Part shown: in pieces, positions 1 through 10,647 of the stretch
Position numbering within the stretch: position 1 is the first letter of the stretch
Layout of the letters: each line of letters opens with the position of its first letter
NCBI GenBank assembly: GCA_030272155.1
Contig: CP126197.1
Location: 1,922,001 to 1,986,000, forward strand
Direction of reading: 5' to 3'
DNA: 64,000 nt
Source of the DNA: Tetradesmus obliquus
Lineage: Eukaryota > Chlorophyta > Chlorophyceae > Sphaeropleales > Scenedesmaceae
The notes under the pieces: generated by a model
The model's database searches: none
What the model saw: the letters and a program-made list of their open reading frames with translations, nothing else
What the model was told of the DNA's origin: nothing
Program-made: the position numbers and the translations under genes

Positions 1-92
1 AGCCTTCCGAAGCTGGACCCTGGCGTCTTGCTCTGTTTCCAAGATTGGACTTCTGCTGCCTGCTTGCTGCTGCTGTTGCCTTGCTGGCACAG

Positions 93-1845
93 GTGCAAAC
101 CGTTGGCAGCGGGTACATCCAGCTACCACCCCAGAAGCGGTTTGAGGGAGTGGTCGTGCAGCCCCCTACTGTGGCGGTAAGCACAGGCAGCTGCAAGCGC
201 AGCTCTGGCACCCACATGCAGCGGTCAACCGATGCTGACTCATGTCATTGTGCTGCTGCGGCGTGTCTACTGCTTTTCGGCCTCGACGTGCAGCACATCG
301 ATCACCCAGATGTCTTTTATGCTGGTCAACCGGGTGGTGGCAGGCACGCTGGTAGCCACCAAGGCGGCTATACAGGGGCTCACAGGGGAGGCCACCACGC
401 GAACGGCGGGTACCCTGCAGGACAGGTCAGCACTGCGGTAGTAGTGGGATAATGTCCGGCTACTGCTGCCTGGACGATTTGGGTGTAGTTGACCTGCAGG
501 AGGCTAGTGTGGTGGCACTGGTGCAATCAAGCATGCATACGTGTAGCAGCTGTGCTGTGTGTGCAGTCCTGAGCTGTCAGGTGGTGCCTCACCAAGCAGC
601 GAGCATGCAGAACCTGCAGTATGGACCCCTGACAGTGTCAATAGTGAAAGTTTTAGATCGACGTTGACAGAACAAATAATCAAAGCCATGACAACAAAAG
701 CGGTCTGCATCTGCAACCGCACAGCTGCTGGTGACGCTTCATCGCCCCTGGCGCACATGCTGACTCAGCACATTTTCCTGCAAGCATCCAAAACACGTGC
801 ATTGCCCTTCTATGCAGGGCCACGGCCACCAGGCTGGCTACGGCAGTGCTGCTGGGCCCAGGGGCCCCCCACACCACCACCAGCACCACCAGGTGAGCCC
901 GCTGCTCTGCAGCGCAGAGTGTGCACAGGGCTGCCCTTGTATACGTATACGCTGTAGTGAACTTGCCGTGCGGACACGTGTGCTTCAAACCTCCAGAAGT
1001 TTGCAGCAGCTTTTGGAAACAGGCCAGGTGCTGTGGCATTTTGTGTCCTGCAAGCTGCAAACGCAAGGCCCTGGTTCCCAGGTGCTTCAGCCATCAGCAA
1101 GCCACTTGAATCAGGCGTCAGTTGCTTTGCTCTCTTTGGTCCTACTCTTCATAGCACTTCACATGTGTCACCTGTTGTATGGGCTGGCTGTCACCACGCT
1201 GTATCTGCGCAACAGGGCTATGGCCATGGCAGTGCACCGCACCACCACCAGGCTGCTCCCGGCTACCAGCAGGCCAATGGCTACAGGGGCCCACCACCGC
1301 AGCAGCAGCAGCAGCAGCAGCAACGCCCAGCTGGCCCTGGCGGCCAGCTGCAGCAGCACGGGCACTCGCAGCAGCACGCCCAGCCACACTCGCAGCACCA
1401 CCACCCCCAGCACCACTACCAGCAGCACCCGCAGCAGCAGCAGCAGCGCCCCGGCCCTGCCCTGCACCAGCCGCAGCAGGGCCCGCCGGCAGGCTATCAC
1501 CACCAGCCACAGCAGCAGCAGCAGCACCAGCCCCACCCCTATTCGGCACACCAGCAGCACGGTGCTGCACAGCAGCCCAGGCAGCAGCCTCCTCAGCATG
1601 CTGCTGCCCCACCGCAGCATCACCGCCCGCAGCCTGCTGCTGCAGCAGCTGCTGCACAGCTGGCGCACGATCTGTCGGCCAAGGTGTCCCTGAGCAATGG
1701 AGGGCCTGCGGCAGCAGCCACTGCCAAGCCGGCTGCTCCTGCAAGCGCAGCAGGCAGCGCAGCGGAGTTGGATGAGAGCAAGATGACTGCCAGCCAGAAG
1801 AAGCGGCTGCGCAAGAAGCTGCGCGAGCAGGGCAAGGCTGTCTAG
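93..1845 (+). CDS. His/Gln/Gly-rich low-complexity protein, 3' part (5' end outside or unresolved)
   Basis: Four exons join in phase: 93-176, 294-425, 818-892 and 1216-1845, each with an AG acceptor and a GT donor (GTAAGC, GTCAGC, GTGAGC). The first exon encodes an ordered-looking stretch (YIQLPPQKRFEGVVVQPP). The next two encode repeats rich in Gly, His and Tyr, and the last exon is dominated by Gln and His. The protein ends with a short basic helix, KKRLRKKLREQGKAV, before TAG at 1843-1845. The basic tail and the prion-like Q/H/G composition resemble RNA-binding or translation-associated proteins, but no domain I can name is present. Upstream exons must lie before the window, because the first exon has no start codon. 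The polyQ codons are almost all CAG, so the tract is also a CAG repeat at DNA level. The function is unknown to me. Confidence 0.6.
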
Positions 1846-3055
1846 GTGGGTCCGAGCACAGCCGTGTGTGGGTGCAGGTGCAGGCATAGGTCTGTGGGTT
1901 GAAGGACACGGCCCCTGCTGCAGCAGGCGGCCTGTGTGGAATGCAGCAGCAGCGGTGTGAAGCAGCTGGGTGGAGCAGCTGGCTGCAGGGGCAGCAGCGT
2001 ACCTGCAAGGTTGACCAGAGCAGATGATGTTTGCTGGTGCGAGATGCTGCTGCAGCAGTCCAGCTGAGTGGGGATGGTGGTGATCAGGGGCAGCAAGCTC
2101 CTGTGTGGCGAGAGGCAATGTGGCTGCTTTGATGTACGGGCGGTGGCGTGGCTGGTTGAGTGCCCCACCCAACAAGAGGTGCCACATGATGAATTGCAGC
2201 ACATGCATGGCTGCCGTGTTTTGGCGGGGCGTGCATGTCGCATGCACGTGCCGGTGGTTCTGACCAGGGGCATTGCACGGGCAAGGCAGTGATCGGTGGG
2301 GTAGCCTGGCTGCACAGCGAGCATGGCTTTCTGGAGCAGATGGTGGGCTGTGCGCATCGCCTGCTGGATGGCACGGCCCTCAGGGTGCCAGGAGCGCTTT
2401 GCCGGGTGCATCTGGCTGGGCAGATGCACAGAGACTCAACATGTCATGGTTCGTTATGATCAATGCGGTTGATCGATGTGGTTGATCAACCCGGATAGGG
2501 GTGTGGTTGCATGTTGTGCTGCAGAGAGCAGGGCAGCACGCAGCGTGTCACAAATGCATTGCAGCCTGCAGTGGCGCCGCCGCTGCATGTTTACGGATAG
2601 TGCGCTCAGCAGTGTCTGGAAGTGGTTTTTTTAGCTGCTGATCTGACCATGCTGGCCGCTGTGGGTGTGCTACAGCTGTGCCGCTGGTCAAGGAGATGCT
2701 GACTTTGTTTTTGCTGAATCTCAGCTGCAGTCAAATCTGCAATTTGATACAGCTGAGCTGAGACTGTTTCAGGTTGGGGGCTTGCAATGAGGTTCTGCAA
2801 AATGAGGTTTTTGCCGGGCGGGTCTTGCTGCCCACTGCACGCTGGCTGACCTGGGTGCGGTTGTGTCACCTGGCCCCGACAATTGTTGTCCTACAGGGAG
2901 ATGCAGTTTCATGCGCAAGTCCGATAACACGCGCATAGCTCATGCTGGTCTGTGCTTAAGGGCAGGCCATGCTGGCCACTGCTCCTTGCACCAGTTATGT
3001 CGCTGGCTGTGCAGCAGACACGAGATCGATGATTGATGCTGTTGGGGGTGGGGTG
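1846..3055. other. Intergenic, no gene seen
   Basis: This is the 3' flank of the His/Gln-rich gene. Frames are short and carry no recognisable motif. The stretch has several GTTGATC repeats near 2468-2490. No convincing TGTAA polyadenylation signal was found close to the stop codon. Confidence 0.5.
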
Positions 3056-4632
3056 TCTGCGTCTGTTCAGTTCGCCGTGCATGCTGTTGCAGTCTGGCCG
3101 CTGCCGTGTGCGGCTGTGTCACTGCTGCAACAGTCTGCGAGGTTTGGGCAAAAAGGGGGCGGTGACAGCAGTCAAGCTGGCCACTGCACACTGTGCTTTT
3201 GTGTTTGGCCACTGCACACTGTGCTTTTGCGTCTGGCCACTGCACGCTGTGCTTTTGCGTCAGGCCACTGCATATTGTGCTTTTGCGTCAGGCCACTGCA
3301 CAGCGTGCGTTTGTGTCTGGCCACTGCACACTGTCACTGTGCTTTTGTGTTTGGCTTCCGCACAATGTGCTTTTGTGTCTGGCCACTGCACAACGTGCTT
3401 TTGCGTCTGGCTTCTGCATAGTGTGCCGTTGTGTCCCTTGATATGCCATGGGAGAGCACTTGTTGCAGGCTGGATGGGACTAAAAATGTGCAGCTGCTTG
3501 CAGCTACTACGCATTGAGCAGCAGCCTCTGCAGCAGCATTGCAGGCTGAGCAGCTTTTTGCTGGCCCTCCTGCTGCTTAGCAGCTGTGGTTTTCAATGAG
3601 CTGCTACATGCCATTTTATCATCATCAAAGGCGGCGGAGTTGGCCCCTGCTGGCTGGAGAACAGGTGTGCGCACACTGACACAAGTGCACACGTCAGCAG
3701 AGCGAGTCTTCCGTTGCACCCGGCTGTGTCCATTCTGCAACATCTGCGAGGTTAAAAAAGTTTGGGGACAGCAGTCAAGCTGGCCACTGCATACTGTGCC
3801 TTTGCATCTGACCACTGCACAATGTGCTTTTGCGTCTGGCCACTGCATAGCATGCTTTTGCGTCTGACCACTGCACAATGTGCTTTTGCGTCTGGCCAGT
3901 GCACAACGTGCCTTTGTGTCGCTTGATATGCCATGGGAGAGCACTTGTTGCAGACTAGATTGGATTTGAGATACGCTGCTGCTTGCGATTACTGCGCATT
4001 GAGCAGCATCTTCTGCAGCAGCATTGCAAGCTGAGCAGCTTTGTGCTGGCCCTCCTGCTCCTCAGCAGCTGTGACTTTTGAAGGGCTACTGCACGTTATG
4101 TTATGATAGTTGAAAGGCGCCGGAGTTGGCCCCTGCTTGCCAGAGATGAGATGTGCGCACACTGACACAAGTGCCACGTCAGCAGAGCGAGTCATCCGCT
4201 GCACCTGGCTGTGTCCATTCTGCAACAGTCTGCGAGGAAAAAATTGGGGACAGCAGTCCAGCTGGCCACCGCACACTGTGCCTTTGCGTCTGACCACCGC
4301 ACAATGTGCTGTTGCGTCTGGCCACTGCACAACATGCCTTTGTGTCGCTTGATATGCCATGGGAGAGCATTTTTGCAGACTGGATTGGATTTGATTTATG
4401 CTGCTGCTTGCAGTTACCACGCATTGAGCAGCAGCTTCTGCAGCAGCATTGCAAGCTGAGCAGCTTTGTGCTGGCCCTCCTGCTGCTCAGCAGCTGTTAC
4501 TTCTTAAAAAGGCTGCTGCATGTTATGCCATGATAATCAAAGGTGGCGGAGTTGGCCCCTGCTGGCTGGAGAAAAGGTGTGCGCACACTGACACAAGTGC
4601 ACACGCCAGCAGAGCGAGTCATCTGTTGCACC
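3056..4632. repeat. Three-unit macrosatellite with nested 28-bp minisatellite
   Basis: A unit of roughly 430-600 bp is repeated three times in direct orientation. Landmarks recur in order: GACAGCAGTC(A/C)AGCTGG (about 3164, 3768, 4249), the short minisatellite, TATGCCATGGGAGAGCA (about 3448, 3929, 4353), an ATTGAGCAGCAGC block (about 3513, 3996, 4424), and a block containing GTGCGCACACTGACACAAGTG (about 3667, 4153, 4578). Within each unit lies a 28-bp minisatellite of the form CCACTGCACA-TGTGCTTTTG. It has about nine copies at 3181-3436, five at 3782-3921 and three at 4266-4348. Open frames here are repeat artefacts because they follow the periodic sequence. No gene is supported. Confidence 0.85.
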
Positions 4633-4903
4633 TCACAGTATATCAAAGCGAGTTGTCTTCACCAAGAGCACTTGAGCTGAGCTGGTCTTTACCAAGAGCG
4701 CTCAGCAGGCCCGGCATGCCAACTGCTGAGCATGCTTTTCTGTGGGTGATGGTGTCTTTTCTTTTCAGCTGTATGCGCAGGCAGAAGTTGCCTGGCAAGC
4801 TGGTGCTTCAACACTTTGTGTTTCACGCACTCGCAGCTTTGGTGTCTTGTTGGCAGCCATCAGTGCATCGTGTGGCGCCCAGCAGCCCAGCTGCAGCTGG
4901 TAT

Positions 4904-5298
4904 AACAATAATAATAATAATATACTTCTTGTAAGCCATACTTTGTCATCGGCATCGGCAACCGCGCCCCGTACGGAGCGGAAACTACGACTATTATTGC
5001 CTCTCTATTGGTGAGGGGTAGACCACCCAGACCCCCTCACCGCCTTCACCAGGCAGCAGGTGGGGGTTACCCATACGGTTGGCTGCGTGCCTGGCAGGGC
5101 TGGTATGTATGTAGCCAGCAATCGACGGAATCCTGCGGAGAGCCGCGAGGACATAGCAGTATCCTTCCTTCGGTTTTCACCGACCGTTTCCCTGAATCCA
5201 GGGAAATACTGCTTTGGCTCAGAGTCGAACCTGCAACCTTTCGGCCACAAGTCGACCATCATTACCACTGCAACACGTGTTTAACGTCCCGCCGGACA
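4904..5298 (-). mobile_element. tRNA-like SINE with 13-bp target-site duplication
   Basis: The element is flanked by a perfect 13-bp direct repeat, CTGCAGCTGGTAT, at 4891-4903 and 5299-5311. Read on the minus strand it starts at 5298 with a tRNA-like head. A B box GGTTCGACTC matches complementarily at 5222-5231. An A-box-like sequence ending in AGTGGTAATGATGG lies at 5256-5273, with normal tRNA spacing. The element ends at 4904 in an (ATT)n tail, the usual 3' signature of a SINE mobilised by a LINE. The body contains a perfect 8-bp hairpin (TTTCCCTG/CAGGGAAA) at about 5188-5207. There is no coding capacity. A true tRNA gene is unlikely, because the acceptor and anticodon stems do not fold cleanly and the whole 395 bp is bounded by the duplication. 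The perfect target repeat suggests recent insertion. Confidence 0.8.
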
Positions 5299-5460
5299 CT
5301 GCAGCTGGTATGCCAGCCCAGCTGCGCAGCTAACAGGAGGCTGCACGGCATGATTTTCCAGCCACATTTCAGGTGATGCCGCGCTTGTGATGCACCCAGC
5401 GACCGCCCGAGGCGGCCCCTGTACAATCCACCCTATCTTCTTCTTCTTCTTCTTCCGCCC

Positions 5461-6307
5461 GATGCGTTGACTCGTGGTTTGCAATGTGTGGCAGCCGCCC
5501 AGGGCGCACTTTGGAAGATGCGCTGGGATAATGCGTACAAGGAGACGTATTGGCGGCTGGTCATGGATGGCTTGCCTACGTCGGAGCGCATGCACCAGCA
5601 GCATGATACCTGCATGTGTGGCGCTGCGTGTCCTGGTCTGGTGCACCATTTTTGGGAGTAGGGCGAGTGACTCACTCTCGGGTGATAGCTTGCCTTCTCC
5701 TGTGACAAGCCTCTCTCTTGGGAGTGCCCGGTTGCGGTAGCGGTGATTGACAGCCTGCTGTCTGCGTTGCCTGCAACATGGTGTACGAGGGCTGTAGGCC
5801 GCCCGCCGCTTGCTATGCGGCATGTCTGGTTTGATGCAGCGGCCTCCCGGCCCTAAGCGGCTCCACCAGCGTGTTGAGGGGGTTGTTTGTTTAGCGGCTT
5901 TGAATGCCATGGATGTTGGCAGACGGCAGGCTAACAATCTGCGCATTCCGCCGCCCGCGCCTGCCGCGCCGCGGCCGTCTGCGCCGCCGCCGCAATGGCA
6001 GGTACCTATTACCGATGTGTTTCAGCCTGCAGCTCTCACTGCTGCGCAGCAACAGCATAACCAGCTGGTTAAGCAGCGTAGGCAGCAGCAGCAGCTGCAA
6101 CAACAACAACAGCGACAGCAACTAATAGCGCAGGTGTTACAGGAGGCGAAGCAGCAGGCAGTTTTGCGGTTTTGGGAGTTGCTTGCTGATTTTGTGGCAA
6201 TGGAGGCTGCGCCGGCTCATTGGCGTGTTGCGGTGCCGGGAGATCACCCGTTTCTGCGTTCTGATCCAGCACAGCTGCGCATTGTACTGGCGCCCCGCTC
6301 TGGTTGA
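5461..6307 (+). pseudogene. LINE (non-LTR retrotransposon) ORF2 C-terminal remnant
   Basis: The fragment encodes the C-terminal region typical of algal LINE reverse transcriptase ORFs. It has a block ending FWRL-like (YWRLVMDGLPTSERM), a cysteine/histidine knuckle (CMCGAACPGLVHHFWE at about 5611-5658), and a downstream block (VEGVVCLAALNAMDVGRR) followed by a Pro- and Gln-rich tail. The polymerase and endonuclease domains are missing, so the copy is 5'-truncated, as is usual for LINEs. It is dead. A 66-bp insertion carrying an in-frame TAG interrupts the knuckle at 5659-5661. A stop follows at about 5853, and the final block is in another frame, so a frameshift lies near 5840-5860. A (TTC)n run at 5436-5455 abuts the 5' truncation point. 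The SINE at 4904-5298 sits just upstream and may have used related machinery. Confidence 0.7.
5660..5717. mobile_element. Tiny MITE-like insertion in the LINE remnant
   Basis: A core of 58 bp is flanked by a perfect 8-bp direct repeat, TTGGGAGT, at 5652-5659 and 5718-5725. If the insertion plus one repeat (66 bp) is ignored, the LINE knuckle frame reads on across the site. A related sequence occurs at 6816-6885, so this is a dispersed family rather than a random insertion. It has no coding capacity. Subterminal sequences form an imperfect hairpin. Confidence 0.6.
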
Positions 6308-6815
6308 CCTTCCTGCTTTTACGTGATGTGCTGTCAGTAGTTGTCCAATTTTCACTTTCTGGCAAGGCCATGTTGCATGTCGTGTGTCACCGTGCTTGAT
6401 TTTTCAGCTCTGTGTGTCGCATTGCGTGCTTCTATGCTTGTCAGCCATGAGGGTTGCAGAAGCAGTAGCACCTTAGTTTGCATGTCACATGCAGTGTCTC
6501 CTGTCGGTCCCGCGGGCTCCTGCTTGCTGCAGTCTGGTGTGTACAGCAGTGCCTTGGTGCAATCATGCCAAACACCTATGGTAAGCAGCACCATTGTGCA
6601 TCCCGCTTGCTGTTTGGACCATGCCTGCCTTCCCTTGTGCGTTTTGTGCCCTGTGCTTTGAGCACCCTGCTGCTTTTCGTGCTGCACTTCGCACATGCTG
6701 CACTGCATGTACTTGTTGGTTTATGGGGAGATAGGGGCTGCAAGATGCCTCTGGAGTTTTACTTTGGTTGCATCTTGTGGCTTGCTATCGGGTTCTCATG
6801 ATACGTGAACTGAAA

Positions 6816-6885
6816 GAGGGGCAAGCGACTCACTTTAGGGTGATCGCTTGCCCCCCCCCCCCCCCCCCCCCCTGTAACAGACCTC
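6816..6885. mobile_element. Second copy of the short hairpin element, with a C22 tract
   Basis: The stretch matches the 58-bp insertion at 5660-5717 in order: GGGCAAGCGACTCACT, GGGTGATCGCTTGCC, then CTGTAACAGACCTCT. Here it has a perfect 10-bp inverted repeat (GGGGCAAGCG at 6818-6827, CGCTTGCCCC at 6845-6854). A run of 22 C at 6851-6872 replaces the CTTCTCC of the other copy. No clear target duplication is visible around this copy. Confidence 0.5.
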
Positions 6886-7972
6886 TTCTGCACAGGAAGC
6901 ACCGTCATGGTGTGACAGTTGTCAGAGCACTTGCTGCATGCTGTTCGTGGCAGGGCAGCTGCCCCATGGGCTGCCAAGGTTTTGGATGACACTGCCCGCC
7001 AAGTCTTGTGTTGCGGCTTGCGTCGCAGTGGCGGTGTGACAGTTGAAACATTCTGCAGGGGCAATTTGTAACAAATTGGCTGCAGCTTCTGCACTGCTTG
7101 AACCCAGGCGGCTGGCAATTCCATGCAAGTGATGCACGCTAGTGTTGATGGAGTTTGTTGCAGGACAGCATCAGAGCTGTTTGCGTGACGCGTCACGGTG
7201 ATCAGCTGACGTCAGAACCCAGCGCGCCAAACCAACGGCCAATGTGAAAGAGATATTTACGCACCCACCGGCAGCTGCAGAGTTTGAGGGCGTCATCAGT
7301 CGCATGACCATGTACAACCAGGCGTACAAGCAAGGTGTACATCTGGTTCAGCATTGCTTGAAGGTGCGCAGCAGTGGATTACCAGCGTCCTTCGGGATCC
7401 TGGCTTTGTCTAAAATTCGTCCGTTGACATCTGCTTGCAACCTTTCTGTCAACATCTCACACACTGCAGCAGACAATCAGCCATGGGCAATCGTCATCAT
7501 CATGTTACCAATCATGCCATAGCTGCATTTGTTTGGAATGGGACACTTGACTGCAAAGCAGGGGCCCTGCGAGTACCCGGGAAAGCCGTGAACACTCAGT
7601 GTCCAACTACGGCAGCCGAGATACTCAGCACCCATTGGATGCTGGCAACACCGACGCAGCAGTTCGGCATGCCTGCTAGGTGCACAACAGGCATGCACAA
7701 AACATCATCACGATACAACACACTCTCTGGTGCATGCAGCCGGTACATCCGCCTCCCACACTTTGCGTAAGAAGGTTGGTTGATTACAACGCTCTCTGCT
7801 AGACAGCCGTGCAACTGAACAGGCGATGTTACGAACAGAACATGTCAGTCAACAGCAACATGGCAGGCAGTGCGTAACAAAGCTGACTGCTGGTGCTGGA
7901 CACAAGCAGTGCTTCAAATTTGCACATGAGCAGCAGCCATCCAGCATCCAGTACTGCTAGGCACTGGGCCAT

Positions 7973-7977
7973 TTACA
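7973..7977 (-). terminator. Candidate TGTAA polyadenylation signal of SmG
   Basis: TGTAA on the minus strand, about 210 nt after the SmG stop. TGTAA is the usual chlorophycean poly(A) signal. The position is plausible but unproved. Confidence 0.4.
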
Positions 7978-8189
7978 CGCATTGCGCCGCAGCAGGCAGA
8001 TGCTGGCCTCAGTTCAGCGCGAACTGAGATCATCGCTGCTGCCAAGCTCCTTATCAAGCATCTGCTGCAACTGCTGCGGACCGGCCCATACTGCTGCAGC
8101 TCCCACCAGCACTGCTGCGCTGTCTCAACTGCAGCAGCAGTTGCTGTTGCTGCTGCTGCTGCTGCTGCTGTCATTGCTGTGATGCCAGC

Positions 8190-9088
8190 TCAGTAGATGG
8201 GCTCCAGTGCCTCGAGGGTGATGATGCTGTTGCCACGGATCACCTGCAACAGCAGCAGGTGTGACGCACATGAGCAATGTCAGGAGTGAACCCTTGCTGC
8301 AGGTGCAATGTGGGTTTCTGTGCAGCAAGCACAGGAAATAGCTGGCTACTTTAACCAGCCAACGTTCAGTTGTGAAACCCAGTGCAGGTGGTTAAATCAG
8401 ACGCATGTCCCTGACAGCTGCGCCTGCTGCCTTCCACTGCCTGACACGGGATCTCCCCTCTATGTCCAGTGAAGCCAATGCAGCAGACCACACAGCAGCA
8501 GGCGTTGCGCAACCGTCACTGGCCCGCAGGCTGTAGACACAGCTGCTGCACACACTCATACTCCTTGCTGTCAGCAGCCACTGCAGCTCGCACGAGCACG
8601 CATGCAGCAGCCGCAGCAGCTGTCGCTGAACGCACCACCATGCCGATGTCTGTCTTGGCCTTCATGTCTACTGTCTGGTCCAGCACAATGTTCATGAACT
8701 GGTCAAAGCCACGCAGCGTGCCCGTGACGTGCCTGTTGGCGTTCAGGGTGACTGCAAAAGAGCAGCAACCACATGAGCAAGGGCAAGCTTAGACGAGGCG
8801 CGCCGAGGCGCAACAGCAGCAGCGGCACTGACAGCACAGCAGAAGCAGCACTACTGCTAGCAAGCAGCGTGCCCGTGACTGCAGAACAGGTCACAAACAG
8901 CAGACACGCACGAGCAAGTTGAGCAGGGAGGCTGCATAGTGTGGGAGACAGCAGCAGCGACAGTAGCAGCACTGACAGCACAGCAGAAGCAGCACTGCTG
9001 CTAGCAGCAGGTAGGCAGACGCAGGCAACTTACTCGACAGCTTCTTGTCGATGAACTTCTTGAGCTCAGGGGGCTGGATCTTAGGCAT
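8190..9088 (-). CDS. SNRPG: Small nuclear ribonucleoprotein SmG
   Basis: Three exons on the minus strand join in frame: 9034-9088, 8636-8751 and 8190-8243 (225 nt, 74 aa plus TGA). Donors are GTAAGT and GTGCGT; acceptors are TTTTGCAG and GTTGCAG. The N-terminus MPKIQPPELKKFIDKKLS is diagnostic of SmG. Exon 2 carries the Sm1 motif with RHVTGTLRGFDQFMNIVLD. Exon 3 carries the Sm2 signature IRGNSI and ends at the family's usual length. SmG is one subunit of the seven-membered Sm ring that assembles on U1, U2, U4 and U5 snRNAs in spliceosome biogenesis. Intron 1 contains a roughly 45-bp direct repeat (8817-8861, 8961-9005) and a short copy of exon 2 sequence (about 8865-8882), part of the junction-duplication habit of this region. 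Assignment is secure. Confidence 0.93.
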
Positions 9089-10563
9089 TGTGGCAGCTCA
9101 GGAGGAGGAGCAGCCAGCAAGTGCTGAAGATTGTGTATGAAGGGGCCGCACGGGCTATATGATCGGATCCCTGCTGGCAGTTTGATCTTATAGTGGTACT
9201 GTTGATAGGATCAGAAGCGCAGGATGGACCACGCTGGCGGAGCACTGCACAAGTCGGGTGACTGCTGCTGCTCCTATCGTGTGACACACGTTCGAAGCTC
9301 ACTCCAATCTGACTCTGTTCACCGATCAGCGTCAATTCCAGCAGTCCAACTACTCAACACACCTTATCACAATCCGCAGGGTTGTTACAGGGGGTGTCAT
9401 TTGCTGCCTCAGCATTACAAGCGCTGCAGTGCTGAGCACTGCTGCTTCGGCATAGCAGGCCTAGGTGTCACCAGCTGGTATGCGGCATTGATCCACTGAT
9501 TCGCTCAACTATCACTGTCTATGGATTTACGCTGCGGCTGGCACAGTTCCCTGGTGTGTGTATCTAGATAGTGCGCCTGTGCTTTACAGTGGCGGCTGCT
9601 GGCGACTTTGACAAGGGAGCTGGCCCAGCGCACAGTCGCCACACACACAGCAAGGCGTATTTGGGATCTAGCTGATCTACGCAGCCCTACTATGCATGTG
9701 TGCCAACAAATTCACCCATAGTGGAACGTAGTATTGAGGTCAGCTGCTAGATTTGAAGTCATGATAAGCCCAGCTGCTCATCACCACTGCTGTACAGTGC
9801 GCAGCGTCACCTGCTGGACCAGTCATGGTGCCGTGACTGGAGTGACAGTGTCAGGAGTGCTCACAGCCTGCTGGACGCTGCTGAACCAAAAACACTGTAG
9901 ATTAGAAGACCATGAGACCACACGAGACCCCGGGAGGACACAGGTATGTGAAGTTACAGGGTTGCTGGTGACGCCAACAAGCCGCCGCCCCCCTGCTCTG
10001 CTGCTGCTTGGTGCTCCATCATTCGTCGTAGCACGCAGCTCCCTCCAGCAGACTTACTTGTACTGCAGGCAGCACAATCAAGCAGCAGCAGCAGCAGCAG
10101 GAGCAAAGGTCAGCACGCAGACATCGTCAGGTGGGTCAGCTGTAGCCGCGGTTGCACACAGTCCCACATGCTGTATGGAGCTATATGGAGCTATATGGCT
10201 GGAAAGTCATGCCAAAAATGAAGTCAGTTCGCCAAATTTTTGTTGAAAGATGTGCTCAATGCAACGAATCCTTCAACAAGAACAAAGCGAGCAAGTGGTG
10301 ACAAGCAGGTGTGCAGGTGTGAAACTGCAACTACAAGCAACCATGCTGGCAGCTGATGACGCTGCTGATTGATGCTAACTGGCCTTTGCCCAAAGCTACG
10401 TCACTTACCATCCCAACCCATGCATGTGCTGTGGCTGGCTAACAGGAGCCGTGCCAACAACTGTAAACAGCAAACACCACATACAGCACAGCAGGGTGCT
10501 GCATGTGCCAAGCTGTGTGGCTCAGCTGCTGCTGCTGCTGCCGCTGTGGCCACAGCCTGCCTT
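9089..10563. other. Intergenic between SmG and RPS29; no gene seen
   Basis: The first 200 bases are the SmG upstream region. The rest holds only short frames. A small direct repeat TATGGAGCTATATGGAGCTATATGG lies at about 10173-10198. I see no RNA gene or conserved coding motif. Confidence 0.5.
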
Positions 10564-10568
10564 TTACA
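10564..10568 (-). terminator. Candidate TGTAA polyadenylation signal of RPS29
   Basis: TGTAA on the minus strand, 80 nt beyond the proposed RPS29 stop at 10648. It supports a transcript 3' end close to this point. Confidence 0.45.
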
Positions 10569-10647
10569 CTGCTGCTGCTGCTGTTCAGTTCTACTGTAGG
10601 ACTGCGGCACCAGCCACTCCATCATGCCGCTTGATGTTGGCTTTGAT

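Larger units (their letters stand above)
6310..8189. other. Intergenic; one weak exon-like frame
   Basis: Apart from the hairpin element I see no recognisable gene here. A frame at about 7202-7336 encodes EIFTHPPAAAEFEGVISRMT followed by MYNQAYKQ and a possible donor at 7337. Its composition looks protein-like, but I cannot assign a family or find partner exons. The part near 8190 is the 3' flank of the SmG gene. Confidence 0.3.

Noticed and set aside
1142-2247. Long minus-strand frames opposite the His/Gln-rich gene
   Set aside because: Composition is the complement of the polyQ/H tract; no motif, and the plus strand has matching splice sites.
5222-5298. A genuine tRNA gene
   Set aside because: B box and A-box-like sequence are present, but stems do not form a proper cloverleaf and the 395-bp unit is bounded by a target duplication, so a SINE head fits better.
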